This document shows, in pieces, positions 12,355 through 25,786 of a DNA stretch of 64,000 nucleotides. The DNA lies in contig OZ234496.1 of assembly GCA_965153455.1 (NCBI GenBank), positions 9,943,863 through 10,007,862 of the forward strand, read 5' to 3'. The notes beneath the pieces were generated by a model that had not been told where the DNA came from, searched no databases, and was given only the letters and a program-made list of their open reading frames with translations. The position numbers were made by a program, and so were the translations under genes. The stretch's first letter is position 1, and each line of letters opens with the position of its first letter. This DNA is from Sphagnum compactum. Lineage: Eukaryota > Bryophyta > Sphagnopsida > Sphagnales.

Positions 12355-12960
12355 TTAATTAGCATTAAATGGCGACTGTCCTAAGTTGTAAAGCATTTTT
12401 ACAAAAAAGTGCTTAGGAAATGGCATGGGTCTAGATGTGGCTAATTTAATTATTTTTGTTTCAATAAATGGCGGAAAATTCCCCTGCAAATCAAACTTTT
12501 TCCAAACAAATTTCACTTTCTGAAATATAATTCCACAAGTTGCGAAATTTCGCCACCAAAAAAACACACTCACAAGTTGGATTTCAAAAAACTCTAATTT
12601 CCTTTATGACCTGTCGCCAAATTTGGCTAAGTCCTCTTGTGGATGATGGCCAGTCCACGGACCTCACAAAATTGAAAAAAAAAACTTTGATCATCAAGAG
12701 TCTGTCCCGTTGAAACCAGTGTTTCTTTTTGCGGCGAATTTTGCACCCAAAAAAAAAGGAAAAAAGTGCCGTGCTATTTATACAAAGGTTTCCTTTTTGA
12801 GAAAATGATCCCAAGTCGCCATATTTCGAAGAAAAAATGTTTGAATTTGCCATATTTAGACTATAGGTTCCAGCAGGTCGCCAAACCAAGGCAAGAATCT
12901 TTCTTTTTTTTTTCTCTCCTCTCTGACATGTAGCCAAATTTGGTTAAGTCTTCTTAATCA
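12355..12960 (+). repeat. Dispersed non-coding repeat, copy 2 (upstream of POLA2)
   Basis: TTGGCTAAGT at 12623-12632, an 8-base gap, then GGATGATGGCCA at 12641-12652 repeat the core seen at 6.6 and 52.6 kb. Nearby are GCGAAATTTCGCC at about 12542 and a partial second core, GTAGCCAAATTTGGTTAAGTC, at 12930-12950. The block is A/T rich with many near-palindromic GCCAAATTTGGC motifs. It ends about 300 bases before the POLA2 start codon. Confidence 0.55.
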
Positions 12961-13042
12961 AATTTATTTAGGCTCCCTATCAATTAATTAAAAGCAAATT
13001 GAAAATGGGGTTAGGGTATGTAAGCAGAGTGCACATGCGTAG

Positions 13043-13056
13043 TTTTGCGCGGGAAA
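13043..13056. promoter_or_regulatory. E2F binding site in the POLA2 promoter
   Basis: TTTTGCGCGGGAAA fits the E2F/DP consensus TTTSSCGC on the minus strand (TTTCCCGC) and the symmetric TTTSGCGCSAAA form almost completely. It lies 210 bases before the POLA2 ATG. Replication genes in plants, POLA subunits among them, are classic E2F targets switched on at G1/S, so site, position and gene agree. This is the only such site I noticed near a gene in the window. Confidence 0.8.
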
Positions 13057-13265
13057 AATTGTGCGAGTTTGGCGAGCGCTCGCTCTCCCTCTCTTGAGCG
13101 CTTCGTTCGTCTCGGCTCCTCTGTTTCTCGCAGGAAGTGGGAGGGTTTCAAGCTCTTGGATCGGAGGCTGGTTGCGAAGGAGCTTTCAAAGCTCAGGCGT
13201 CTTCGTTGCACGTAGCGTTACGTTGTTCGCTGCCTGCAGCTGCAGCAACAGCAGCAGCCGCAGAG

Positions 13266-16200
13266 ATGGAGGAGCAACTGTGCCAGGAGTTTGCCACCAA
13301 TAACTTTGTTGTGGAGAATGATGAGGCGGCTCAGCAATGTGAGTGAAATCCTTTCTTTCTGGACTTTGTTTTTCCGCCTCTAGGAATTGGATAAAGTTTT
13401 CGGCCGTCAATTTTCTCGGCGAGCTTTTTTTCATGGCAGTAGGCTCTGTTGGAATAGAGAAAACTATCGCTGCTTTTAGCAGTTGTTGTTTGAATGTGGT
13501 TTCTAGTGGTGAGGAATGTGGTTGGCTTTGTTGCTTGCTGATCAAAATGCCTGGTGAGGAACTATCGCTCTTCATGTGATTTGTTGCTTGCCTCGCTTTG
13601 ATGTTAGGTTTTTTTTTTTTTTTCCAGCAGCTGCCATTGCTGAATTTTAGTTTGTTGCGGTTTGGGAGAGGTGCAGGTGCGTCTATGTGTGTCACCTTCG
13701 GTTTAAAGCCTGATGAATTGGTGTCCAGCTGGGAGCTCTTTTACCTGAACCGGTTAGCTGGTCCTCACAAAGCACCTTCGTTGCTAGCATATGTGTGAAC
13801 TAAAATTAATGGAAGTGGATGCTTGAAGAAAACTGACAAAGAATCAGAATGTTCGCTGCCTATAACTGTGTTTTTTTAATGCATTTCTAAGCTGTCTGTG
13901 ATGTGATGATGCTCTCTGACAAGATTGGGGAATGAACCAGACAACTGGATGGAGGGCGTGTTCTCAATTCCCATTTGGCAAGCTTCCGTCAGTTCCTGGA
14001 GAGAGAAAGGCGAGAAAGCTTTCGTAAGAAGCAAACTGGATTGCACTTCTACACTGAAGATGACATTGACATGTACGCATCTTTTTCTTCCATGGTAGTT
14101 TTCTCTTGCAAAGTCAGAAGGTTCAAGGGATGGCCCGAACAATTTTCCAGATCAAAGCTGTTGATAGATGATAGTGACAGAACATGTCTTCACCTGTCAA
14201 GGCAGGCTACTTGATGATGGCAAGCAGAATGGGGAATTGGAAGAGAATCCTCTGCCAGGAACTCCACGAGCAGTGTCGACAAATAAGCAAATAAGCAATC
14301 CAAACATTCTCTTTGAAGGCTCTGTATATGAGGACCCAGACAACCTTACTCCTCCACCAGTTGCCTCAAAAAGCCGTGGTGTTGGCACTAACACTCCTGG
14401 GGATATATTTACTCCCAAGTTTGGAGACACTCCATTTGGTCGGCGCAGCAACAAGTGCACTGTGCAATCTGTTTTCAATGAGCATCTGGTAGAAGAGACA
14501 AGTGACAGTGTCAGCCCACCTGCCTCTGAGGAGGAGGTGGTGAGACGTATAAGGCCCATACAACGATGTCAGGTGGATGTGATAGGTACTTGGCCAAAGT
14601 CAGGTTGCCGATACATGTTTGATCGCACAGAAAACAGGGTAAGTCTGTGAGCCTATTTCCTATGATCAAGTCCCTTCCCCTAGATTGGGAACAAATGTTG
14701 CAATCAACTCTGCAATTCATTTTGTTGTTCAACAAGATTCTCTCCTTTTGCAGTCCACTATTTCTATCATACTTGTGCCATGGAATCAGTGCAAAGGCCT
14801 TATTTTCTATGCACTTTAGCTCTTCTTACAACCTCTCTCGCTTATCCCTCACACCAAGCTCACTGTTACCAGGTCAATGCAATTGAAAGGCGGATGCAAA
14901 AGTTTGCCACTAGTATTTCAGAGAAACTGCAGTGCAATCTGGCCACCCATGTTGCTGTAGCCTCTCAGGTAAATATGCAATCCACTATAATCCCCATTCA
15001 CACTACCCATGTTATCCACTACCCTGAATGTCAGCATTTGTATGTTTGACAGAAGTCAATATGTGTCCAAGGTCTCAGATGCTGGAATAGGGTGATGCAG
15101 GAAAAAGTGACAGTGGTGGGGAGACTTTGCTGTGAAGGAGAGGGTCGCCTCAATGAGAAGTCTGTGCTGCTTGAGGGGAGGTCAACTTCCACTACCTTCA
15201 ATGCACTTTTCCCCCACCTTCACTTTCTTTGAAGATCCTTCAACTAATGTGGTAATGTTAATGTGTCCTCAGTGTCAGAATTTAGAAAAACCTTTGTCTA
15301 CTTGAAAAAATTGTAATGGCACCCCATGTCAAACATACCCTCTAAGAGTATTTTAGCAAAGCGTGAAGATGGCATGTGAGGGACCCCAACTCTAAGTGTC
15401 TTGTGGGAGAAAGCTTTTATGTCTATTTTATGTGTGCTTACAGCTCAAATCCAGTTTCTGGATACTCTCAATCCCATTTCTAGAGTTGGTGCTGTTGTGG
15501 TGCAACTGAAACTCCTTCACAGAATTTTGGCTTTTCTTTAAATCTCTGCAGAAAGAGGTATGGTGGTCCTCAGAGCTAAAATGGTAGAAATATCAGCCTT
15601 TTGACTTCTGTGGGTCTGAGAAATACTTTGTTGTGGGCTTGTGCTGTAAAGTATAGAGCACTCAAATGGGATGCGGGTGCGCCTTGACCTCCGAAATGTG
15701 TCCCAATTCTCACTCTTTCCAGGCCAGGTCTGTGCCTTGTACCAGCCTTACTGCCCTCCCTGTAGGTTGATAAACCTCAGAACATGACCTCTTTCTTTTT
15801 TTCTTTTTTCCCTGCATTCATTTTTGCCTCAGACTTGATTTGAATTGCTTGTATTTTGAAAGCTATCTGAAGAAAATGCAGGATTTGTATTGTGATCTTT
15901 CCATAACTTCTCTTATTGTTGGCAAAAATTCCCCTTGTTCCCTGTATTTTGTACAGCCACTTAAGATTTGTCATTTCTTTTGCAGTGCACTGAGACTGTC
16001 TGGCAATTTTTCTTTTTCTATAACACAGGTCATGGTGGTGGAAGGGCAAAACCCAAGTGGATACTGTCTAGTTGCATCACGCATTCTTGATGCGAGTCCT
16101 CTCCCCTCGCTTACAAAGTTGTCACAGGAAGAAGACCCTCCAGCAAAACGACAAGCAATCCATTTGCTTCCTCAAGACCCTGTTCAGTCTGAAACATCAC

Positions 16201-19142
16201 ACCTGCTGTGCATTGTAAGTTGGATCATGAGTTTCTGTGATACTATTGCTCCAGCATAAGTAGCACTCAGCTGATGGATACTGCTATTTTATTCTTGTCA
16301 GAGATACTGACAGTGGCCATCTTCATCATACAGTTGACAGCAGCAGGTCCATTCACAACCAGTGATAATTTAGCATATGAGCCTTTTGTGGAACTTCTTG
16401 CCTATGCACGGAAGAAACGTCCCAATCTCCTTGTGCTGGTATTTTTTCACTCTTGTTTTGTTGCTAATAGTCCTTGTGCAGGGTCTCAAGAAAAGACAAA
16501 AAGTTGCAGCTTGCTTTATGGATCTGCCAAAATCTCACAAATTGGGGTCTCACTAGAGAAAACAATTTCAATGCAGCAAAGAAATCACAACCACATCGAC
16601 TGAAATTTTATTTTGGGTATGCAGATGGGCCCGTTTGTGGATCGGGATCATCCACACATAAAACAGGGCAACGTGGACAAGACATTTGCTAATATATTTG
16701 AAGAGCAAGTTAGAACACGGGTACCAACACTGTAGACATAACCTGTCTGGCATCCCTGACTTGTCCTTGATTAGAGTAAGGTCAGGTGCTGGACAGTAAT
16801 GCACATAATGGTGAATTACTTAGATTTTTCAGTTAATCACATCTGGTTGTTTCTGGCCTCCTTTCCATGTTTCCCTTGCCAATAGCCCAGAGGTCAGGGC
16901 TTATTGGAAGTAATTGTGGTTGGAGCCCTCCAGGTTCAATGCTACCCATAATAACCAACCCACCTATGATGGGAGTCTTGGGGGATGATCCCACTTATCA
17001 TCTGTAAAGTTGATACATAGGGCTTCCCCTTGCAGGGAGAAGTATTGTCAGCCACATTGCCCTGGTTGTTTCTCTCTTAAAGGAATGGGGGAAGAGACAT
17101 GTGTCAAAACACAGTTTACCTTCTTCTAGAAAGACCCCTCTGCCCCTGAGTGGAATGCAACATCCCTGTTGCACACATAGCCTTCATTGAAACTGTTTGT
17201 TAACTCTTGGCACTGCTTTGGAGACCATCTTCTTTGGGTCCTCTTATCTTTCAGTCCTTGTGCAGGTAGAAGAGTACTGTGAAGAGATGGGGGAAGGTGC
17301 CCGGGTTGTGTTGGTTCCATCCTACCGTGATGCACACCATGATTGTATTTTTCCACAGGTAATAGAACATTTCAATGCCTGCATTTATTGCTTTAGTTGA
17401 CTAAGTCCTGAAGACTGCAAAGATCTAATGTTGCCTGATAAGGTCACAGACAATTGGCAGTAATCAACAGATGAACTGGGGCTGTCCTGTTCTCAGTAAA
17501 TCCATTGAGATGCTTGTTTACCATTGTCTCATGCAAGCATGTCTTTCTGCAGCCCCCATTTGATGCAAATGGATTTGAGGATCCTGACAGACAGGTATGC
17601 AGTTTTGTTCCTCCATTCAATGTCAGTTGGAGCAATAATACTGATGAATGTAATCAGAAACCTCCTGTGTCTCATTGGTAAAAGTGCCCAGACTGATTTT
17701 TCTCAAAATTCTAGTAGCACTAGTGACCTTGTCTCTCTTTGCACAACTTCATTGCATCTTAATATTGAAGACAGAATGCTTTCAGTACCTATTCTGAACT
17801 TCAACATTCAGTATGTTGCTGACCTTCTTATGAATGCAGATTACACTCCTTGCAAATCCAGGATTGATTAAATGTAATGAGGTGAGTTATACTCCTTGTC
17901 AGCAGTTTGGAATTTTACTGCTTTGACTAACACTACTGTTAGGTTCCCAAGATGATATGTAATGTTTAATGGGACTGTGTGACTTTGAGGGTTTGAGATC
18001 ATCTAGGTGACCTATTGCAGATAACTATGGGATGCTGCACTGCGGATGTGCTGCGGCACTTGAGCAGTGAAGAGATATCTCGTGCACCTCCAGGGGTCTC
18101 AAGTGATAGAATGACCAGACTTGCTTCACATCTTCTTGCCCAACGCAGGTACTTGCCAATCCCATCCACATGTAAATTGATTACTCATCTAGTGGATACT
18201 TTACTGGCTTTCTCCACCTTCTGACTTCTTGAATAACATGCCAATCAATAAGAGCATTAGTTGTGCTTTAGATAAGTGAGGTTGTTGACAACTCCATTTC
18301 ATCCTAATTCTCACACCAGAGAATGGAGTTTGTATTCATAATTCTGTTGCTAACATTGTTGTCTGTTCAGTAGGCATGTATATGTGGGTTTCAAGGATAG
18401 AGATAGGTGGTGTCTGGACACCGCAATTCTCTCAAATTTGAACTTTTGTCTGCAGTTTCTATCCACTATTTCCAGCGGCACAGGGTGTGTCACTGGACCT
18501 GTCACTAGCACCAGGCTCATTGGACCTGCCTTGTACCCCAGATCTCTTGTTACTACCATCAAATCTTGCACCCTTTGTTAAGGTAAGACTCCACATGCCT
18601 GGTACTCAATCAAGGATGGTTGGAGAAGTTGTCACAGCTCTCTGGCCAGAGAGCAGCAATCAATAAAAACCATGAGAAAAATGAGCCTCATGCTAGAAAC
18701 TTAGGGTTGACACAAACATTGGAACATTTACTTCTCTAGTGGCATCTATAGCTGTAAGTGTCTTCTACTTCTCTGTTCCAGTTTACTTAATATTGGGATC
18801 TTCCTTTCCCCAAAATTAAAATCTTCTGGAGTAGGTGAAGTAGTCAGTTTTGATCAAATGAACTCAGTATTTTGGGTCTGACATTCCCATTTCCCCAGCC
18901 TAACACATTGGTTGTAAATTTATGTGCAGGTATTATCTCTTCCATTGACAAGTAGTCTAGAGCACATAGAAGAGACAGGCAATGTGGCAGCTACCATTAA
19001 GAGCATTTGTGTAAATCCAGGTCACCTAGCCAAAGGTATAACTGGAGGTACATTTGCAGAAATTTTGATAGTACCCTACATAGAAAATGCTCAGTCCCAG
19101 ATCCTGGAGTCTAGGGCAAAGGTTACAATCATGCGGATATAG
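13266..19142 (+). CDS. POLA2: DNA polymerase alpha subunit B (POLA2)
   Basis: Non-catalytic B subunit tethering polymerase alpha to primase in nuclear replication initiation. I traced 16 exons with matching phases: 13266-13338, 13677-13752, 13941-14072, 14206-14638, 14873-14968, 15101-15180, 15652-15727, 16029-16214, 16334-16438, 16625-16720, 17266-17358, 17553-17594, 17840-17881, 18021-18148, 18456-18582, 18930-19142. They sum to 1998 bases, 665 aa (Arabidopsis about 610). The N-terminus has LKPDELVSSWELFYLNR and LHFYTEDDIDM, as in plant homologues. A polar linker (exon 4) is followed by the OB-fold (VTVVGRL, FSLFPGQ, VEGQNPSG) and then the inactive phosphodiesterase-like domain: AAGPFTTSDN, GPFVDRDHP (421-429), VPSYRDAHHD (468-477), MGCCTADVLRHLS, ICVNPGHLAKG. 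The ATG follows a CAGCAG-rich leader and gives a plant-like start. No disruption seen; exon 6 and exon 7 borders rest on phase and homology. Confidence 0.95.
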
Positions 19143-21548
19143 ATAGGTTTGAATTATACTTCAGCCCAGGGTCTAAAGTTGGTCCTGCTAGTGATATGGG
19201 TGGTTCTCTGCAGCTGAGTTTGTAGCTGAAACAGGATATAGATCATGTTAGTACATATGATTCTTTCTCTACTGCATTTGTAAGATCTAGGCCTCTACAA
19301 ATGTAGCAAGGTTTTTTGAACTAACTTGAATTAGTTATATGGCAGCTCAGTTTACCACGCAATTCTGTGTCCTCTAACTGGGTGGAATTTTCAAACCTAT
19401 GAACAGTAAATGGTTGCTCTAGATTAAATTTGTAAATGACTGAAATTAGTAGTGAAGAATGGGGATTGAAATCCTATGTGCTTTACAAGGGGTATGCTAC
19501 AGTATCAGGGTCAGTAGCCTTGGGTATGATAAGGATGCCCCTCAGTACAAGGATCGACCCGTGGGTAAGACGCAGGTAGATGGGGGGAGTGGGGGACTCA
19601 TGCCTGAGAGCTCTACCAGACTGGGATTTATTATGTCTTCACTCCTGGCTCATCCTTTCACATGGATGGTTCGGTCAGATTTATGGTTACCTTGAATTAT
19701 GGTTACCAGGAACCAGCAATGGCTTACAGTATCTGTCTATTTTCCTATACTTGAATCTAAATCTGTGGTGTTTTGTCTGTCATTTGTATCCATTTTTAGC
19801 TGGCAGGTCGTTTCTGTATTGTACTGTTGCTTGCTGAGTTGCTATTGTGAAGCTCATTGACAGTAAAATAAACAATGGCAGATAATTAAAAGTTAGCATG
19901 CCAAAAACTCTTGAAACAAGAGATTTGATTAAAGCAGTCATTTTGTTTCAAATGAATTTATTTTACCTTGAAATAGAAAAGGTTTCTGAACTAATCCAAG
20001 TGCAATTGTTTTTTGGATGTTTATTCAAATAGTTATAATTTATACAGATTCATAGTATAAACCCAATCCTGTCATTGGATTTATCCATCAAAAGTGTTGT
20101 TGTTAATCCTGGGTGTCACCACTGAACATGTTCATTAGCAATTAAAACTGACCATTAGGTGACCAATGAGAAGCCCATTTGCTTACGCACTCATCAACTG
20201 GTTCATTGTGCTTATCCAGAACATGACCAAGAGTACTGTAGAGATGGTTCTGTTAATTCGCGGTAAGTTAATTCTGCTAGCAAGTGTAACCTCCTTGATC
20301 AAAGATTTAAAAATGAAATAAGATACTTCCACTTTTCTACTTAGGGATGAAAGAAATCCATTCAAGAAACTTACAGTTGACACAAACAAAGCTCCAAAAG
20401 TGAATATTATTTTTGTGTCCTTGCAGTATCTATATAGATACTCAAAAACCATGCCACTTTCAGACATTTTCTGACAGTCATTTGGTTGGAGGAGCCAACT
20501 TTCAGATTTTTCACATTAACAGACTTACTTCCAGAAAAGATAACATGAAAAATACAAATGCAAAGTTACATTTTACTCACCAAAAGACCGAAGCCAAAAT
20601 GAAGAACCTCCAAGTAACAGGCACTGAGTTCATGTGAAAAAGAAAGGTTACCCAATGCACTAGAAGCTGGTTGACACAATTGCACTAAAGCAAATGCCGA
20701 AGCTTCTTCATGGCACAATACTTAGTAGTTCAGCAAATGCAAACTTGTGAAAAGGAAACTAGTCTGTGCATTCAAATTTCGTACCATAGATCTCACCATT
20801 TGCCTGACACCAAAGGGAGAACAATATGCTAGCCAAGGTATAGGAAAAAAAACGAAGGAGACTTTCAAGACTCAGGGAGATGGCAGCACTGCATCCGGAA
20901 GTGTGAAGTGAACTTCAAGAGACTCCTGAAGTCTGGATGAAAGCTTTCAATGAATTGGCAATTTGATAATCCAGAAATTATGCACTTTCAGTAATGGGAA
21001 GGCAAGTACTTTGCTGCATGGTTAGCCATGGACATGGTCAGGTCAGAGTTTTCCAATCCTACTTCTGTAGGTGTTGCCCTGTATGGAAGTCTTGATGATA
21101 CGTCTGCATTTACTTCCAAGTAGCCTAAAGCATACTCAACATGTCTCTGCTATTGAATAAGGTATGTTCACCAAGAACATGCTCAGAACATCATGGTGTG
21201 CTGTCATACCCACAAGATGAAATACTTTAGTTAATGGAAAACAATAAAATTGACTAGATGGATAAAAAAACAAAAGGTGAATGCTCAGAACAATGTGTGA
21301 ATACACCCCAAACTTGTATTGGAATTCATATTCACAGCATTTCAGGAAACAACACCCAGATCTGTGGCTGCATATAAATAATTCAATTGAATGGATTTCT
21401 TTCATCCCAAGCAAGTAGGTAGCATGCCTGATAGCAGAGAAAGTTAGTTTCCTTGCCTTTGGTTGCATGAGCAGAGCTCGTTGCTTCAGCTCAAAATCAT
21501 AGCAAACATAGCCCAAAACTTGTATGAGAACACAGTAGCTCTGCATGG
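19143..21548. other. Convergent intergenic region between POLA2 and the NAL1-like gene
   Basis: The two genes end towards each other across 2.4 kb. An AATAAA at 19867-19872 could be a POLA2 polyadenylation signal. A perfect 18-bp palindrome AGTATCTATATAGATACT lies at 20425-20442. Frames on both strands are short and show no family resemblance. Confidence 0.5.
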
Positions 21549-24500
21549 TCAAGAAGTAGGGCGTCTCCTTTTTGATTCCCCTTCAGGATACCCATGGTTT
21601 AGTGAAATATCATCACTTCCATCTTCAGAGCCATCTCCACCACCTTGCCACCGACTTACTCCTTCCGACACCATCTCCCTCTTTCTAGGACGAAAAGCTT
21701 CCTGTGTCTTGGTTGTTGGGCCTGAAAGTGAAAACCCAAAATGGTCCTTTGTCTCCAAATTTGTAAGATGTGAACAATTTGGTAAACTGATTTGTAAATC
21801 AGAATCTACATGATCAATGGGGCTTGGAGTAAGGTTTGAACTTGGCTGTGCCTGGACTTCAAAGGTGGCAGTTGAGAGTAAATCTTTAGCTGCCACTGGT
21901 GGCAGGTAGGCATCTTTCTCGAGAGGATCAGAATCAGGTAAATCTCCCTTCTTGTTTGCCAAAGTTGTCAAGGACTCACATTCCGCTGCCATGCAACGCC
22001 GTTTCACCTCAATAGCTTCTGGAAGACCATCCATATGTAAGAGAATTCATAATTGTGAGACAAATTGCTTCACTTGAAGATAACTACCTATCAGGTCTCA
22101 AAGAATTATCAATCAAAAGATCCAGCTCTGGCTTGAACAAACACAGGGCCCCAACAAGACAAGGTGTGATTCTGCAAACCTTCAAGGCAGAGAATGCCAA
22201 AAAACTCTGCATTGGAACTGGTTATCAACACAGGCGAAGCATCCTCAGATTGCTAAGGAAATTTTATCTGAAGGACAATCTGAAGATTAATACCCTCTTG
22301 TCTTAGCCATGCATTTCAGGATCTCAATTTTGGCATGCCCAAACATGCAACCATCCTGACACCTCTCAGGTATCCAAGAAAATAGAACTAAAATTATCTC
22401 AATTGAAATTTGAAAAACTGTTAGCACTAGAAATAAAAGGATTCTCCTAGGGTAGATGGACATTAGAAGCGACCACAGTTTTGGCTTTTCAGTTTTAGTA
22501 AGTAAAATGAGCTCATCAAAATATAGTCATTGACAATCAAATACTCTTCCCTAGGTCAATAACACTGGGGAAGAGTGTCAAAACTTATGGAAAATCCAAG
22601 CAGAAGGCTTTGTACTACTGCACATCATTTCTGGCGAGTAGAATATCAGGGAGGATAAAAAGGAAGACAGACCTTGCAGGTCTTCATCAGTAGTTATCAG
22701 GTCTAGCTGCAGAAGATTAAGTAGACGACCAAGATCAACCCCACTTGTCCAATTCTCTGGCCCATGTCCATTGCGAAGCTTCAGTCGTCCCCGATTAGCG
22801 GTACCACCCCAAATGATCCCAATAGGCCTAGGCTTTTCCATGGAACCCTCATCCCCAATTAATAAAATGAGGCTCCCACTGTCACCTTCCAACTCAAATA
22901 TTAACTTGTTCTCACCAACTATAAGAAAATCAGTGAAGAAACAGTTTCCCTTTTCATCATTATACTCCACAGCATAAGCCATGATAATCCCCCTTGTCAG
23001 TCCAGAACTTCGGCCAACTTTGACTACATGCTTTGCAATCAGACTGTTTATTGGAGCTTGCAAGTCAACATATATCACCTCACCCATCTCTCCCACACCT
23101 TTCACTGTTGTTGTTACCCTTGAAATATCAAAGGACTCTGTGAATGGAATGAATGCACCATCTGCCCTCACAAATGTGTCTGCACATGTCAACAGCCCAA
23201 CCCCGGATATGAGACCTTTTCTCTGAAGGTGCAATTCCTGAATAACTCACAAAAGTCAGCAATAGGAAGAAGAGTGAGCCAGTTGATGTGAACATATTTA
23301 GTGAACAACCCTTGCTCAACAATTGACAGGACGGTGACCACACCGGGTGCACTCTACACAGCAGCAGCCAAACTCTTGTAAGCATAATACTTGATGCAAC
23401 CTCAAGGAAAGATCAAGTTTAATTCAAATTTAAGCCTATTTCACAGTATGAAAGTTGAGACATCCAACATATTCACAACCACTACAGAATATCTTCATAG
23501 ATACAGATAATTTGTCAGTATTTTCAACTGAAGCCCAGCTGAACAAAATTGAGAGATGACCAAATAATAAAGCTATCACAACTATTACACACATGGAAAG
23601 AGATGAGAACATGAACCTGGATTAGTTCCAGCAAATATCCCATACCACATATCATCTCGGATAAAAGATGTGGCTCTCTCTACTGCACCCAAGTACACGC
23701 CTGGTCCAAGATTTGGTGGTAAAGGATGAAACATCTTCTGTGCAGGATAGTCTAGGTCAACTGCAACATGCCGGTTGGTAAGGAACCCAAGCTGGCGAGA
23801 ATTTGTCTGACTTTGGACTATGGCCCCAAGAGTGCCATATGTCTCCTGACTTGCCACCTACATATTCACATGGCCATTCCTGTCAGGTTCATATGAAGAT
23901 CAAACTAACCTTGTAGATGTGAATGCAAAGCTAACATAACAGCTATGATACCAATACAGTAAAGGAATTAAAAAGCCACCATGCCAACTTTAGGAGTAAT
24001 ACTGGAACGATAATAAGATGCACCTGTGAACCTGAGCCAATAGATGGATCATTCCCTCGTAAGCCTTCAACAAGCTCTGTGTAGATTTGCTCTTTCGGAG
24101 TTGTTGCAGGTGTCCCATAGTAGGAAAACTCTACTACATCAACATCACACCAAACACCTCCAGGTCCCTGGATGAAAACAGTCATGCAAGTGAAAAAAGA
24201 GGTTTGAATAAGGATTCCTAAAACATTCCAATCACTGGAACCTGACAATGCACAAATTTACACAGCCAATTCAGAACATTGAATACTACAGCCTTGTAAT
24301 GAAACAAGGCTACAGCAGCAGCAGTTGATGGTGAACAGACTTGAGTGAAAAGTCTCCACGTTCCACACATTAGATGATGCTCCCATGACCTCAGTGTACA
24401 AAACTATAATGACAACAGGGAACAAAATGCTGCTTTTGAAGCTTACAGCAGGTCCATGACGTTGGATGGTCGTTGAAGGACTGATGAATGAGAGCTAGAT

Positions 24501-25786
24501 CTAAATTACTATCTTCCAAGTCACAAGGTACAATCTGCATGCAATCTCTATCTTCTAGCTTCCAAAGTCACCGGAATTCTGATGAACAGTGAAAACTTGC
24601 CTTAAAGAAGATAACCCTAAATGTGACTCTGAAGTCAAATAAGACCTCAGATTTGGTACGCTCTCATGAATTGCTTCCCTTTTAGAAGACCCTTGTCACT
24701 CTTCTCCTCAAAACCTTTCACAATTTTGTGTGGTATAGTGAAAAGATCAGGTCTGTCTTCTAGGACAGTCACCAAAATCCACCGTAAGGGGTTGGCTTCC
24801 TAAGACACTAAACCTCTGCCGATCCTTTCAGGACCCTTTTTTCTTGGTAGGAGCTCATGAGCATGGCAGCTGTCCCACCATACTATTACATCTTCAAAAA
24901 GATCAATCATCACTTTAAAAGCTCAGATTGTCCTTGTTCCTTTCTGAGAAAGTGTCATGTGTTTCTTCAAGTGAAGAAATCGAAGTTCATGGCCTCAATG
25001 CAATCATCCATGGAATGACAGGCAGCTTGAAGGAAGGAGAATGCTTTTGACTACTCTCTGATCTCAGAATCTGCAATAGCCGTCCAGGTAGCTGGGAAAA
25101 TGATGGGTTTTGTTCAGTTACTATCAGCTGCTTGCTATCCAGGTCTGCTTAGCTGCAGTTAGGTTAGGGTTGTAAACACAGCCATTCAGGAAATGGTAGG
25201 CATTTCGATGATCTGCCTGTTTGTGTACAGATCCCCTGTTATGATCAGAAGCTAGAAGGGGGAAAGCGTTGCATACCTCAAGGAGTGATGGAAGCTTCTG
25301 CTCGTCAAGGAGCCACTGTCTGTGAACCTTGCGAACTACAAATACGATGATAGCGGGAATGGAAGTAAGAACACCCTGGCGTGTCCGGAATCCGAGAGCA
25401 GTGCCGAGGCTGTAGCGGCGAAGAGTGCTGCTGTGGTATGCCCGTATAGTCATGAGGTCCAAGAGTGTGGCTGCTTGTTGCCCGGTAGAGACCCGGTTTT
25501 CGGTACCGAGCTCCGCGTCCTTCTGCAAGCCGTAGAAGTAGGCGGCTCTCTCTTCAGCCGAACCATTGAGCCAGCTTGAAGGAGGCCATAGTACATAGGC
25601 TGCACTGCCCTCGAGATGACCACCCGATGCGAAAGCTTGCAGAGGAGGACTACTTTCAGCGTACATGTGCCGCTGGCCCGTGAAGACTGTCCATGCAGGA
25701 TTGAATCCGCAGGGAATCACTCGCGGTATACTTCGCGGTACACGAGTGTAGCGCTGAGTCGCACGCAGCAAGCGCGTGATGTCCAT
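21549..25786 (-). CDS. NAL1: NARROW LEAF1-type trypsin-like serine protease family protein
   Basis: The plant NAL1 family contains trypsin-like serine proteases that influence leaf width, vein number and auxin transport in rice. Five exons on the minus strand: 25277-25786, 24024-24167, 23617-23857, 22673-23179 and 21549-22018, phases consistent, 1872 bases, 623 aa. Signatures in order: SAAYVLWPPSSWL, LLDLMTIRAYHS, GPGGVWCDVDVVEFSYYGTP, FLTNRHVAVDLDYP with the putative catalytic His248, FVRADGAFIPF with Asp305, and LEGDSGSL with Ser399. Then come GIIWGGTANRGRLKL and ENWTSGVDLGRLL, and a diverged acidic tail ending in SKRRRPTS, a likely nuclear localisation signal. The triad spacing fits the family. 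Start: the frame opens at a TTG (25810), but the first ATG is at 25786. The N-terminal 60 residues differ from flowering-plant members. Intron 1 (1109 bases) is the longest. Intact by inspection. Confidence 0.93.
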
